Source: Nucisporomicrobium flavum
GTDB lineage: Bacteria; Actinomycetota; Actinomycetes; Mycobacteriales; Micromonosporaceae
Assembly: GCF_016464385.1 (NCBI RefSeq)
Contig: NZ_JADMLH010000007.1
Coordinates: 304,850 to 368,849 of the forward strand
DNA: 64,000 nucleotides
Reading direction: 5' to 3'
This document shows positions 31,898-41,350 of the stretch, one piece after another (within the stretch, counting starts at the first letter, position 1; each line of letters starts with the position of its first letter). Made by a program: the position numbers and the translations under genes. Under the pieces are notes generated by a model, which ran no database searches, was not told where the DNA came from, and was given only the letters and a program-made list of their open reading frames with translations.

Positions 31898-32914
31898 ATG
31901 CAACAGCGACCGCTCGGCCGAAGCGGGCTGGCGGTCTCGCGGCTCGCGCTCGGCACCATGACCTGGGGACGGGACACCGATCCTGACGACGCGGCCGCGC
32001 AGCTGAAACTCTTCCTCGACGCGGGCGGCACGCTGATCGACACCGCCGACGTGTACGGCGACGGCGACGCCGAGGCGGTCATCGGGTCGCTGCTGGATCA
32101 CATGGTGCCCCGCGACGAGGTGCTGATCGCCACAAAAGCGGGGCTGGGGCATTCGCCGCACCGCCGTCGCGACAGCTCCCGCGGTCACCTTCTGCGCACC
32201 CTCGACGCCTCGCTGCGCCGGCTCGGCACCGACTACGTCGACCTGTGGCAGCTGCACGGCTACGACCCGCAGACGCCGCTGGAGGAGACGCTGTCGGCGC
32301 TGGACCACGCGGTCAACAGCGGCCGGGTGCGCTACGTCGGGGTGTCCAACTTCGCCGGTTGGCAGACCGCGCAGGTGGCCATGTGGCAGCGGGCGTACCC
32401 GGCGCGCGCGCCGATCGTGGCCACCCAGATGGAGTATTCGCTGCTGGAACGCGGCATCGAACGCGAGGTGATGCCCGCGGCGGCGGCCCTGGGCATCGGC
32501 GTGCTGCCGTGGTCGCCGCTGGGCCGTGGCGTGCTGACGGGCAAGTACCGCAACGGCCGCCCGCTGGACTCGCGCGCGGCCACCGACCACCTGGCGCCGT
32601 TCGTGCGGACGTACCTGGAGCCGCGCAGCTCGAGCATCGTCGAGGCGGTCGTCACGGCGGCGGCCGGCCTCGGCGTCGAGCCGCTGGAGGTGGCGCTGGC
32701 CTGGATCCGCGACCGCCCGGGCGTGTCCGCGCCGATCCTGGGTGCGCGTACGGCGGGCCAGCTGCAGGGTGCGCTGCTCAGCGACGAGCTCACCCTGCCG
32801 CACGAGATAGCCCAGGCCCTCGACGACGTGTCGGCGGTCCCGCTGGGCTATCCGGAAAGGGAGGGTCTGACCGGCCCGGGGACTGGTGGCACGCCCGAAC
32901 CGGGCGCATATTAG
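31898..32914 (+). CDS. Aldo/keto reductase
   Basis: 338 residues, NADPH-dependent oxidoreductase barrel. The tetrad is Asp48 and Tyr53 (LIDTADVYG), Lys80 (LIATKAG) and His120 (LWQLHGYD); VSNFAGWQ and PILGARTAGQLQGAL are family motifs of the subgroup that includes proteins found beside mshC in actinobacteria. The start is leaderless. A perfect palindrome lies just upstream of the promoter. Substrate unknown. Confidence 0.95.
   Translation: MQQRPLGRSGLAVSRLALGTMTWGRDTDPDDAAAQLKLFLDAGGTLIDTADVYGDGDAEAVIGSLLDHMVPRDEVLIATKAGLGHSPHRRRDSSRGHLLRTLDASLRRLGTDYVDLWQLHGYDPQTPLEETLSALDHAVNSGRVRYVGVSNFAGWQTAQVAMWQRAYPARAPIVATQMEYSLLERGIEREVMPAAAALGIGVLPWSPLGRGVLTGKYRNGRPLDSRAATDHLAPFVRTYLEPRSSSIVEAVVTAAAGLGVEPLEVALAWIRDRPGVSAPILGARTAGQLQGALLSDELTLPHEIAQALDDVSAVPLGYPEREGLTGPGTGGTPEPGAY
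32907..32912 (+). promoter_or_regulatory. -10 hexamer CATATT, leaderless, for DUF5703 gene
   Basis: CATATT overlaps the stop of the preceding gene and is followed by 7 bases and the ATG at 32920. Confidence 0.5.
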
Positions 32915-32919
32915 GACCC

Positions 32920-33111
32920 ATGGACTACGAGTACGCGCCGCTGCGGTTGCCGTCGAATGTCGATCGCCTGACCGCCGCGGCGCAGCTGGCGATCCAGGCA
33001 GAGTTCTCCGGATGGGAGCTGGCCCGCGTGCAGCTCTTCCGGGACGGGACCCGCCAGGTGATGCTCCGCCGCAAGGTGGGCACCACGGGGCAGCCCGGCA
33101 TCTCGATATAA
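32920..33111 (+). CDS. DUF5703 family small protein
   Basis: 63 residues (MDYEYAPLRLPSNVDRLTAA...), a short alpha/beta protein with WELARVQLFRDGTRQVMLRR as its strand pair. It matches in size and sequence style the small DUF5703 proteins next to this aldo/keto reductase and mshC in actinobacteria. No function is known. It begins 5 bases after the reductase stop and also has its own leaderless hexamer. Confidence 0.85.
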   Translation: MDYEYAPLRLPSNVDRLTAAAQLAIQAEFSGWELARVQLFRDGTRQVMLRRKVGTTGQPGISI

Positions 33112-33298
33112 CCGAAGAGGAAGACCACCATCGCCCGCCACCGACGGGCGATCATTACGTCCTGGCCACGCCCGGGCAGACGACTGCCGGGGGTGCGCAC
33201 CGCCCCGGGCGGACAACGGCCGGGCGCACCACGGCTCCGCCCGCGCTGGGGCAGAGCCGGGCGCACCCGGCCGGCTGCGAACGGCTCAGGCCGTCACC

Positions 33299-33967
33299 TC
33301 AGTGGTTGTGGCCGGCGTGGTCGTCTTCCTCGTCAGGCAGGAAGGGGTGCTCGTCGAGGCGGCCGACCAGAATGTCGTCCGGTCCGGGGGTGAACGGGCC
33401 GGCGCCGTCCTCGTCCGCGTACGCCTCGAGGTCGAGCGGCTCACTCACCTCGGAGACCGTCAGCAGGCCGTCGAGCGGTTCGAGCTCCGGCACGTCGAGC
33501 GACGACAGCGAGCCGTCCCCGGCCTGGAGCAGCTCCAGGACCGCCTCGCCGACGGATTCGATCGGCTCGGCCTCCTCGTCCTCGGGGACGAGGCCGCGGC
33601 GGGCGTTGTCGGCGACCCGGAGCAGCGCGGCGACGCTGGGCACCCGGTAGTCGCGGCGCTGGCGCACGGAGATGACCTGGGGGTGCGGGTCGCTCCCGGC
33701 GCCGTCGAGGCCGCCGGCGGCGGCGTTGAAGCGGGCGGCCGCCTCGTCCGGGTCGATCGATTCGACGTCCCAGGGCGTGACCTCGCCGAACAGGTCGAGC
33801 AGCTGCTCGTCGTAGGCGAACGAGGCGTTGTTGAGGTCGACGTAGGCCTGCCACACGTCGTCGTCGTCGACCCGGCCCTGGGCGGCCTTGACCGCCGCCA
33901 GGTGGGCCTTGGCGGCCGCCACGACCCGGTCGAGGGCGGCGTCCAGCTCCGCGTACTGGTCGGTCAT
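33299..33967 (-). CDS. Acidic conserved protein of unknown function with His-rich C-terminus
   Basis: 222 residues, strongly acidic, without signal peptide or membrane helix. The N-terminal half is helical (MTDQYAELDAALDRVVAAAKAHLAAVKAAQ) and contains YVDLNNASFAYDEQLLDLFGEVTPWDV. The last residues EEDDHAGHNH resemble a metal-binding tail. I do not recognise an enzyme motif. It lies 42 bases downstream of the M20 peptidase in the same direction, so cotranscription is likely. Confidence 0.82.
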   Translation of the reverse strand: MTDQYAELDAALDRVVAAAKAHLAAVKAAQGRVDDDDVWQAYVDLNNASFAYDEQLLDLFGEVTPWDVESIDPDEAAARFNAAAGGLDGAGSDPHPQVISVRQRRDYRVPSVAALLRVADNARRGLVPEDEEAEPIESVGEAVLELLQAGDGSLSSLDVPELEPLDGLLTVSEVSEPLDLEAYADEDGAGPFTPGPDDILVGRLDEHPFLPDEEDDHAGHNH

Positions 33968-34009
33968 GGTGTGAAAAGTCCTCTCATCAACGGCGTCGTT
34001 GTCGGGACG

Positions 34010-35320
34010 TCAGCTCGCCCTGAGCAGCCGGTCGAGCACACGCACGCCGAACTGTAGTCCTTCGACCGGAACGCGCTCGTCGACGCCGTGGAACAAAGCC
34101 GAGAAGTTGAGGTCGGCGGGCAGTTTGAGCGGCGCGAAGCCGAAGCAGCGGATGCCGAGCGTGCTGAAGGCCTTGGCGTCGGTGCCGCCGGAGAGCATGT
34201 ACGGCACCGCACGGGCGCCCGGGTCCTCGGCGCGCAGCGCGGAGGACATCGCGTCGACGAGGGCACCGTCGAAACTGGTCTCCAGGGCGGCCTGCTGCTG
34301 CAGGTGCTCGATCTCGATGTCCGGGCCGATCACGGCGCGCAGCTGCTCGAGGAAGAGCTCGGCCTGGCCGGGCAGCGTACGGCAGTCGATGGTCGCGGAC
34401 GCCTTGCCCGGGATGACGTTGTCCTTGTACCCGGCCTCGAGGCGGGTCGGGTTGGCGGTGTTGCGCACGGTCGCGCCGATGAGGTTGGCGATGGGACCGA
34501 GCTTGGCGATGGCCAGCTCGGGCTCGGCGGGGTCGATCTCGATGCCGAGCGCCTCGGAGACCTGCTCGAGGAACGCCTGCACGGTCGGCGTGACGACCAT
34601 CGGGAACTTGTGCCGGCCGACCGCTGCGACGGCCTCGGCGAGGGCGGTGACGGCGTTGTCGTCGTGGACGAACGAGCCGTGACCCGGGCGGCCGCGGGCG
34701 TGCAAACGCAGCCAGTCGATTCCCTTCTCCGCGGTCTCCACGAGGTAGAGCCGCAGGTCGTCGTTGATCGTGTACGAGAAGCCGCCCACCTCCCCGATCG
34801 CCTCGGTGCAGCCCTCGAACAGGCCGGCGTGCTCGCGGACGAGGTACTGCGAGCCGTACTCCATGCCGGCTTCCTCGTCGGCGGTGAAGGCGAGCACGAT
34901 GTCGCGGGGCGGGACGACGCCGGTACGTTTCCAGTCGCGGACGACGGCGAGCATCATCGCGTCGAAGTCCTTCATGTCGATCGCGCCGCGCCCCCACAGG
35001 TAGCCGTCCTTCTCCTCGCCGGAGAACGGCGGGACGGACCACTCGCTCGCGTCGGCGGGGACCACGTCGAGGTGGCCGTGCACGAGCAGCGCGCCGCGCG
35101 ACGGATCGCTGCCGGGGATACGGGCGATCAGGTTGGCCCGCTTCGGCGCGGACTCGTGCAGCTCGACGTCGATGCCGGCCTCGGTGAGCTGCTGCGCCAC
35201 GTACTCGGCGGCGGCACGCTCACCCACGGTGGTCCGGGGATCGCCGGTGTTGCTGGTGTCGATCCGGAGCAGGTCGCGGCAGATTCCCACGACCTCGTCG
35301 GCGGCGGTGACGGGTTCCAT
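34010..35320 (-). CDS. M20 family metallopeptidase
   Basis: A 436-residue cytosolic di-zinc peptidase or deacylase (ArgE/DapE/CPG2 superfamily). Metal ligands can be read as His83 (LLVHGHLDVVP), Asp115 (WGRGAIDMKD), the Glu pair 149/150 (TADEEAG) and the late His in ALFHGVDERV. The dimerisation lid domain includes the RGRPGHGS motif. Length is normal. The ATG at 35320 follows AAGGG. It is divergent from the hemerythrin-like gene. Substrate not predictable. Confidence 0.95.
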   Translation of the reverse strand: MEPVTAADEVVGICRDLLRIDTSNTGDPRTTVGERAAAEYVAQQLTEAGIDVELHESAPKRANLIARIPGSDPSRGALLVHGHLDVVPADASEWSVPPFSGEEKDGYLWGRGAIDMKDFDAMMLAVVRDWKRTGVVPPRDIVLAFTADEEAGMEYGSQYLVREHAGLFEGCTEAIGEVGGFSYTINDDLRLYLVETAEKGIDWLRLHARGRPGHGSFVHDDNAVTALAEAVAAVGRHKFPMVVTPTVQAFLEQVSEALGIEIDPAEPELAIAKLGPIANLIGATVRNTANPTRLEAGYKDNVIPGKASATIDCRTLPGQAELFLEQLRAVIGPDIEIEHLQQQAALETSFDGALVDAMSSALRAEDPGARAVPYMLSGGTDAKAFSTLGIRCFGFAPLKLPADLNFSALFHGVDERVPVEGLQFGVRVLDRLLRAS

Positions 35321-35387
35321 CCGCCCTTCTTACCAGGTGGGGCGGGGCGGCGTTTGGCGGGTGATCAGGTACGGGTAAGACCCGGCC

Positions 35388-35993
35388 GTGTCCGTACATC
35401 TGCCTCCCCTGCCGCCGGTCGGTGGCGAGACGACCGGCCCGAACGTCGCCGATGTGATCTCCCGTGAGCACCGCGAGCTGCTGGCGCTGGCCGAGGAGCT
35501 GGCCGCAGGCGGGGCCGACGCCGCCCGCGGCCGTACGCTCACCCAGGTCCTCGTGGCCGCCGTGTCCCGGCATCTGTCCGCCGAGGAGCAGTACGTCTAT
35601 CCCGCCGTGCGGGCCGTGGTCTTCGACGGCGAGGGCCTGGTGGACCGGGAGATCACCGAGGACCGGGCCATGCTGGAGGCGTTGCGCCTGCTCGAGGCCG
35701 CGCCGGAGGACGAGCGCGCCGAGCGGGCCGCGGACGTGCTGCGCCGGTTGCGCCGGCACGCGGACGCGGCCGCCGGGGAACTGATGCCGTTGCTGGTGCG
35801 CATGGCGTCGGTGGAGGATCTGATCCGGCTGGGCAACCGGGTGGAGACGGCGAAGGAGGCCGCGCCGACCCGGCCGCATCCGGGGACCCCGGCGACCCCG
35901 CCGTGGAACAAGGTCGTGGACCCCGCGGTGGCCATCGTGGACAAGGTGCGTGATGTCGTGGGGCGGCGGACGACGTACCCGAAGGACCTCTGA
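35388..35993 (+). CDS. Hemerythrin HHE-domain protein
   Basis: 201 residues, four-helix bundle predicted to hold a di-iron site. Candidate ligands are His28 (SREHRELLALAEEL), His62 and Glu66/67 (AVSRHLSAEEQYVYPAVR) and a later His (RRLRRHADAAAGELMPLL). Bacterial members sense or scavenge oxygen, nitric oxide or iron. The GTG start lies 6 bases after a weak TAAGAC hexamer. The last 40 residues are Pro-rich. Confidence 0.9.
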   Translation: MSVHLPPLPPVGGETTGPNVADVISREHRELLALAEELAAGGADAARGRTLTQVLVAAVSRHLSAEEQYVYPAVRAVVFDGEGLVDREITEDRAMLEALRLLEAAPEDERAERAADVLRRLRRHADAAAGELMPLLVRMASVEDLIRLGNRVETAKEAAPTRPHPGTPATPPWNKVVDPAVAIVDKVRDVVGRRTTYPKDL

Positions 35994-36149
35994 CCTTACT
36001 GATAGTGATAGATCCCACACTGAACGTTCCAGTATGGGCGTACGGGTTAGCTGCTTTGGTCCGTTTGTTTAACCCGTTTGTCACATCTGGAGGATCTTTG
36101 GCTGGCCGAAGGTCTAGCCGATATCGCGCGAACGTCCTACCGTCACGCT
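35994..36149. other. A+T-rich intergenic promoter region
   Basis: This 156-base gap is the most A+T-rich stretch in its neighbourhood and contains GATAGTGATAG and TTGTTTAACCCGTTTG. It precedes the LysR gene and should hold its promoter and operator. Confidence 0.5.
36138..36143 (+). promoter_or_regulatory. -10 hexamer TACCGT, leaderless, for LysR gene
   Basis: TACCGT is followed by 6 bases and the ATG at 36150. Confidence 0.6.
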
Positions 36150-37127
36150 ATGAACCTGGAGCTGCGGCATCTCAAGGTGGTCTGTGCCATCGCGGAGACG
36201 GGCAGCGTGACGAAGGCGGCGTCGCTGCTGGGGCTCGCCCAGCCGGCCCTCACGGCGCAGCTGCAGCGCATCGAGCGGACGCTGGGCGGGCCGCTCTTCG
36301 AACGCGACCGGCGGGGCGCCCGGCCGACCGCCCTGGGTGAGCTCGTGCTCTCCCGCGCCCGGGTCCTGCTGCCGGCGATGAAGGGGCTGCAGGACGAGGC
36401 CGCCCGGCTCGCCGGCGCGGGCTCCGACAACACCATGAGCCGCTACCGGATCGGCTCCATCGGCGGGCCGATCATCGGCGGCATGGTGCACCGGCTGTCC
36501 GAGGCCCAGCCGGACGCGCAGATCAGCACCCACGCGTCGTACTACGTGGAGGAACTGGCCACGATGGTCCTCGCGGGCAAGCTGGACTACGCCCAGGTCG
36601 GGGTCTGCGGCGACGCGCTCCCCTCGGCGGAGTACGGCCTCGTCTGGCAGACCATCGCCATCGACGGCGTGTGCGTGCTCATGCCCGAGAAGCACCCGGC
36701 GGCCAAGGGCGTCGACGTGGACCTGGCGGACCTGGCCGAGGAGCAGTGGGTGGCCGGCACCGGCGACGGCTGCTTCGGCGACTGCTTCGCCGCGGCCTGC
36801 GCCCGGGCCGGGTTCACGCCGAGGCGGATGCTGGAGACCGACATCCGCGGCTGTGTGGACATGGTGGAGTCGGGGCTTGCCCTCGCGCTCTGCCAGCCGA
36901 CGTTCCGGCCGCCCGGCGGGCTGACCCACGTACCGATCCAGGGCGCGCCGCTGCGCTGGCGGCAGGTCCTGGGATGGCACCCGGACAGCCCCGCCGCCCG
37001 GGTGGCGCCCCGGCTGATCAGCATGGCGAGCGAGGCGTACCAGGAGGCCGCGGCCCGCAACCCGCTCTACGTGGAGTGGCTGGAGGGCTATCCGCAGCTC
37101 GGCGCCCAGCAACTCGCGGCGGCATGA
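36150..37127 (+). CDS. LysR-family transcriptional regulator
   Basis: 325 residues: N-terminal winged HTH (MNLELRHLKVVCAIAETGSVTKAASLLGLAQPALTAQLQRIERTLG split over residues 1-46) followed by a PBP-like effector domain (about 95-300) with a Cys-containing loop GCFGDCFAAACARAG that could be redox-sensitive. The ATG at 36150 is chosen over the upstream start because it matches the family N-terminus and a leaderless hexamer. No divergent target gene is adjacent, so its regulon is unknown. Confidence 0.94.
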   Translation: MNLELRHLKVVCAIAETGSVTKAASLLGLAQPALTAQLQRIERTLGGPLFERDRRGARPTALGELVLSRARVLLPAMKGLQDEAARLAGAGSDNTMSRYRIGSIGGPIIGGMVHRLSEAQPDAQISTHASYYVEELATMVLAGKLDYAQVGVCGDALPSAEYGLVWQTIAIDGVCVLMPEKHPAAKGVDVDLADLAEEQWVAGTGDGCFGDCFAAACARAGFTPRRMLETDIRGCVDMVESGLALALCQPTFRPPGGLTHVPIQGAPLRWRQVLGWHPDSPAARVAPRLISMASEAYQEAAARNPLYVEWLEGYPQLGAQQLAAA

Positions 37128-37130
37128 GAA

Positions 37131-37160
37131 AGCCCCGGCACTCGTGGGAGCGCCGGGGCT
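37131..37160. terminator. Bidirectional hairpin between lysR and clp genes
   Basis: AGCCCCGGC (37131-37139) pairs perfectly with GCCGGGGCT (37152-37160) across a 12-base loop, followed by GTTCTGT. It separates two convergent genes and can terminate both. Confidence 0.85.
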
Positions 37161-37174
37161 GTTCTGTACGGGCG

Positions 37175-39700
<2,526 letters not shown>

Positions 39701-39746
39701 TGATCTTCTTTCGTTGCGGGTTCATCGGGTGTGAGACGCTGCCGGT

Positions 39747-40121
39747 ATGGCCGTACCGCTGCTGGTCGTGGACGCCGCCAACGTCGTCGGCTCCAAGCCG
39801 GACGGGTGGTGGCGTGACCGCGCGGGCGCTGCGGCCCGCCTGCGTGATGCGCTCGTACCGATCAACGCCGATGGCCTGCCGGACCTTCCCGGCCCGGTCG
39901 AGGTCGTGCTGGTCGTGGAGGGTCGCGCTCGTCACACCGGCCCGGTCCCGGGCGTACGCGTCGAGCCCGCGCCCGGCTCCGGCGACGACGAGATCGTGGC
40001 GGTGGTGACCCGCGAGGGCGCCGGGCGGCGGGTCGTCGTGGTGACCGCCGACCGCGGGTTGCGCGCGCGGGTGACGGCGCTGGGCGCGGAGGTACGCGGC
40101 CCCTCCAGCGTCCCGCGCTGA
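39747..40121 (+). CDS. NYN/PIN-like domain protein, putative nuclease
   Basis: 124 residues. The conserved acids fit a NYN/PIN-type metal-dependent RNase core: Asp9 and Asn12 (LLVVDAANVVGS), the acidic cluster 80-82 (GDDEIVAVV) and Asp102 (VVVTADRGLRARVTALGAEV). No antitoxin-like partner is adjacent. It is divergent from the clp gene and precedes the FtsK-like operon by 86 bases. The match is by motif order only. Confidence 0.8.
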   Translation: MAVPLLVVDAANVVGSKPDGWWRDRAGAAARLRDALVPINADGLPDLPGPVEVVLVVEGRARHTGPVPGVRVEPAPGSGDDEIVAVVTREGAGRRVVVVTADRGLRARVTALGAEVRGPSSVPR

Positions 40122-40159
40122 ATCGGGCACTCGGGCACGACCGTCTCATCGGGGACGAC

Positions 40160-40165
40160 TATCCT
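40160..40165 (+). promoter_or_regulatory. -10 hexamer TATCCT for FtsK-like operon
   Basis: TATCCT lies 41 bases before the GTG at 40207 and leaves a leader holding the GGGAGG ribosome site (40193-40198). It marks the start of the four-gene operon. Confidence 0.55.
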
Positions 40166-40206
40166 GGGCGGCGTACAGGGTGCCGATGAGCCGGGAGGCT
40201 GCACGA

Positions 40207-40467
40207 GTGGCCAGCGTCGCCGAGGTCAGAGCGGCCGTGGACGCCGCGCTCCAACAGGTCACCGAGGGCCAGGCGGCCATCCAGGCGGCCCGCGAGAAGC
40301 TCGGCGAGGCGCAGCAGAGCCTGGCCGCCGCGCTGGACGGCTCGGCCAACGAGGCGGTGGGCGCCGCGCACGCGTCGCTGTCGCAGGCCGACCAGCAGCT
40401 CGAGGAGTGCCTCGGCGCGACCCTGCTGGCGGTCGAGCAGGCACAGACCTACACCGCGACGCTCTGA
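40207..40467 (+). CDS. Small all-helical protein, first gene of FtsK-like operon
   Basis: 86 residues, predicted two-helix hairpin (VAEVRAAVDAALQQVTEGQAAIQ..., then SLSQADQQLEECLGATLLAVEQAQTYTATL). The size and helical hairpin recall the WXG100/ESX substrate class, but there is no WXG turn, so this is only an analogy. GTG at 40207 has GGGAGG 8 bases upstream. The next gene starts 4 bases after its stop. It may be a substrate, adaptor or scaffold for the ATPase encoded third in the operon. Confidence 0.78.
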   Translation: MASVAEVRAAVDAALQQVTEGQAAIQAAREKLGEAQQSLAAALDGSANEAVGAAHASLSQADQQLEECLGATLLAVEQAQTYTATL

Positions 40468-40471
40468 CGCG

Positions 40472-41350
40472 ATGTCGCTGCTGCAGGAACTCGGCGCCCA
40501 GCTCCGCGCCACCTCCGAGGAGCTGCCCACCGGCCTCGTGACGGTGGCGATGGAACGGCTGCGCAGCGCCACCGAGCTGCTCAACTGGGTGCGGCAGACC
40601 TCGGTCGACCCGATGGGCGTACCGCAGCTCGGCAACGCGACCGAGCACGCCGAGCACGCCGCGGCCGCCCTGCGCCTGGCCCAGGACGCGATCGAGGCGT
40701 ACCTCGCGGCGCTGGGGCTGGCCGGGCAGACCGGCGCTCCCCCGGACACCGACTACAAGGCCGGGCTGCAGCCCAAGGAGCAGCAGGCCGGGCGCGACGA
40801 CCAGCGGCCGCCCGCACCGGAGAAGCTCGGCCCGTGGTGGCAGGAGCGGGTCGCCGAGCTCACCGGCGAAGCGCCGCCCCCGCCCAAGGAGGGCGCCGCT
40901 CCCTCAGGGCCCACCGACACCGCCGAGCTGCTGCGCCGGGTCGCCGCCGGGGTCCGCTCCGGCGACCGTGCCCGGCTCGGGCGCGACCTGCACGGGGTCA
41001 ACGCCGCCACCGGCCTCGGCCTGTCCGCGGCCAGCTCGCCGGTGCTGCGCAAGCTCGCGGGCGACCTGCTCGGGCACGAACCGCGCCCCGAGGACCTCCC
41101 CCGGCTGCAGAACGCGGCAGGCGGCCGGGTGCGCTCGCTGCTGCCCGGCACCCCACCGGCCCTGCTGGACACGATGCTGGCCCGCATCTGCCGCGCGCCG
41201 GCCAAGGAGGAGCAGCCCGCGCACCCCGCCGACTCGGCGGTCACCGCGGGCGTCCTGACCGGTGTGCTGCTCGCCCGGCTCGGCCGCGACCCGGCCACGC
41301 TGGACCCGTCGGCGCCGGAACCCGTACGGCCGAGTGGCGCCGATGCCTGA
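40472..41350 (+). CDS. Helical protein of unknown function, FtsK-like operon
   Basis: 292 residues. Residues 1-85 are helical and resemble the first operon protein in style (ATEHAEHAAAALRLAQDAIEAYLAAL). A Pro/Gln-rich linker leads to PWWQERVAELTGE and a second helical domain (about 145-270; LLRRVAAGVRSGDRARLGRDLHGVNAATGLG). No known catalytic motif, signal peptide or membrane helix. It starts 4 bases after the previous stop and its own stop overlaps the ATPase start by 8 bases, so coupling is tight. Confidence 0.8.
   Translation: MSLLQELGAQLRATSEELPTGLVTVAMERLRSATELLNWVRQTSVDPMGVPQLGNATEHAEHAAAALRLAQDAIEAYLAALGLAGQTGAPPDTDYKAGLQPKEQQAGRDDQRPPAPEKLGPWWQERVAELTGEAPPPPKEGAAPSGPTDTAELLRRVAAGVRSGDRARLGRDLHGVNAATGLGLSAASSPVLRKLAGDLLGHEPRPEDLPRLQNAAGGRVRSLLPGTPPALLDTMLARICRAPAKEEQPAHPADSAVTAGVLTGVLLARLGRDPATLDPSAPEPVRPSGADA

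Noticed and set aside
40207..40467. Genuine WXG100/ESX protein
   Set aside because: Size and helical hairpin fit, but there is no WXG turn and no C-terminal YxxxD/E signal, so only an analogy is claimed.
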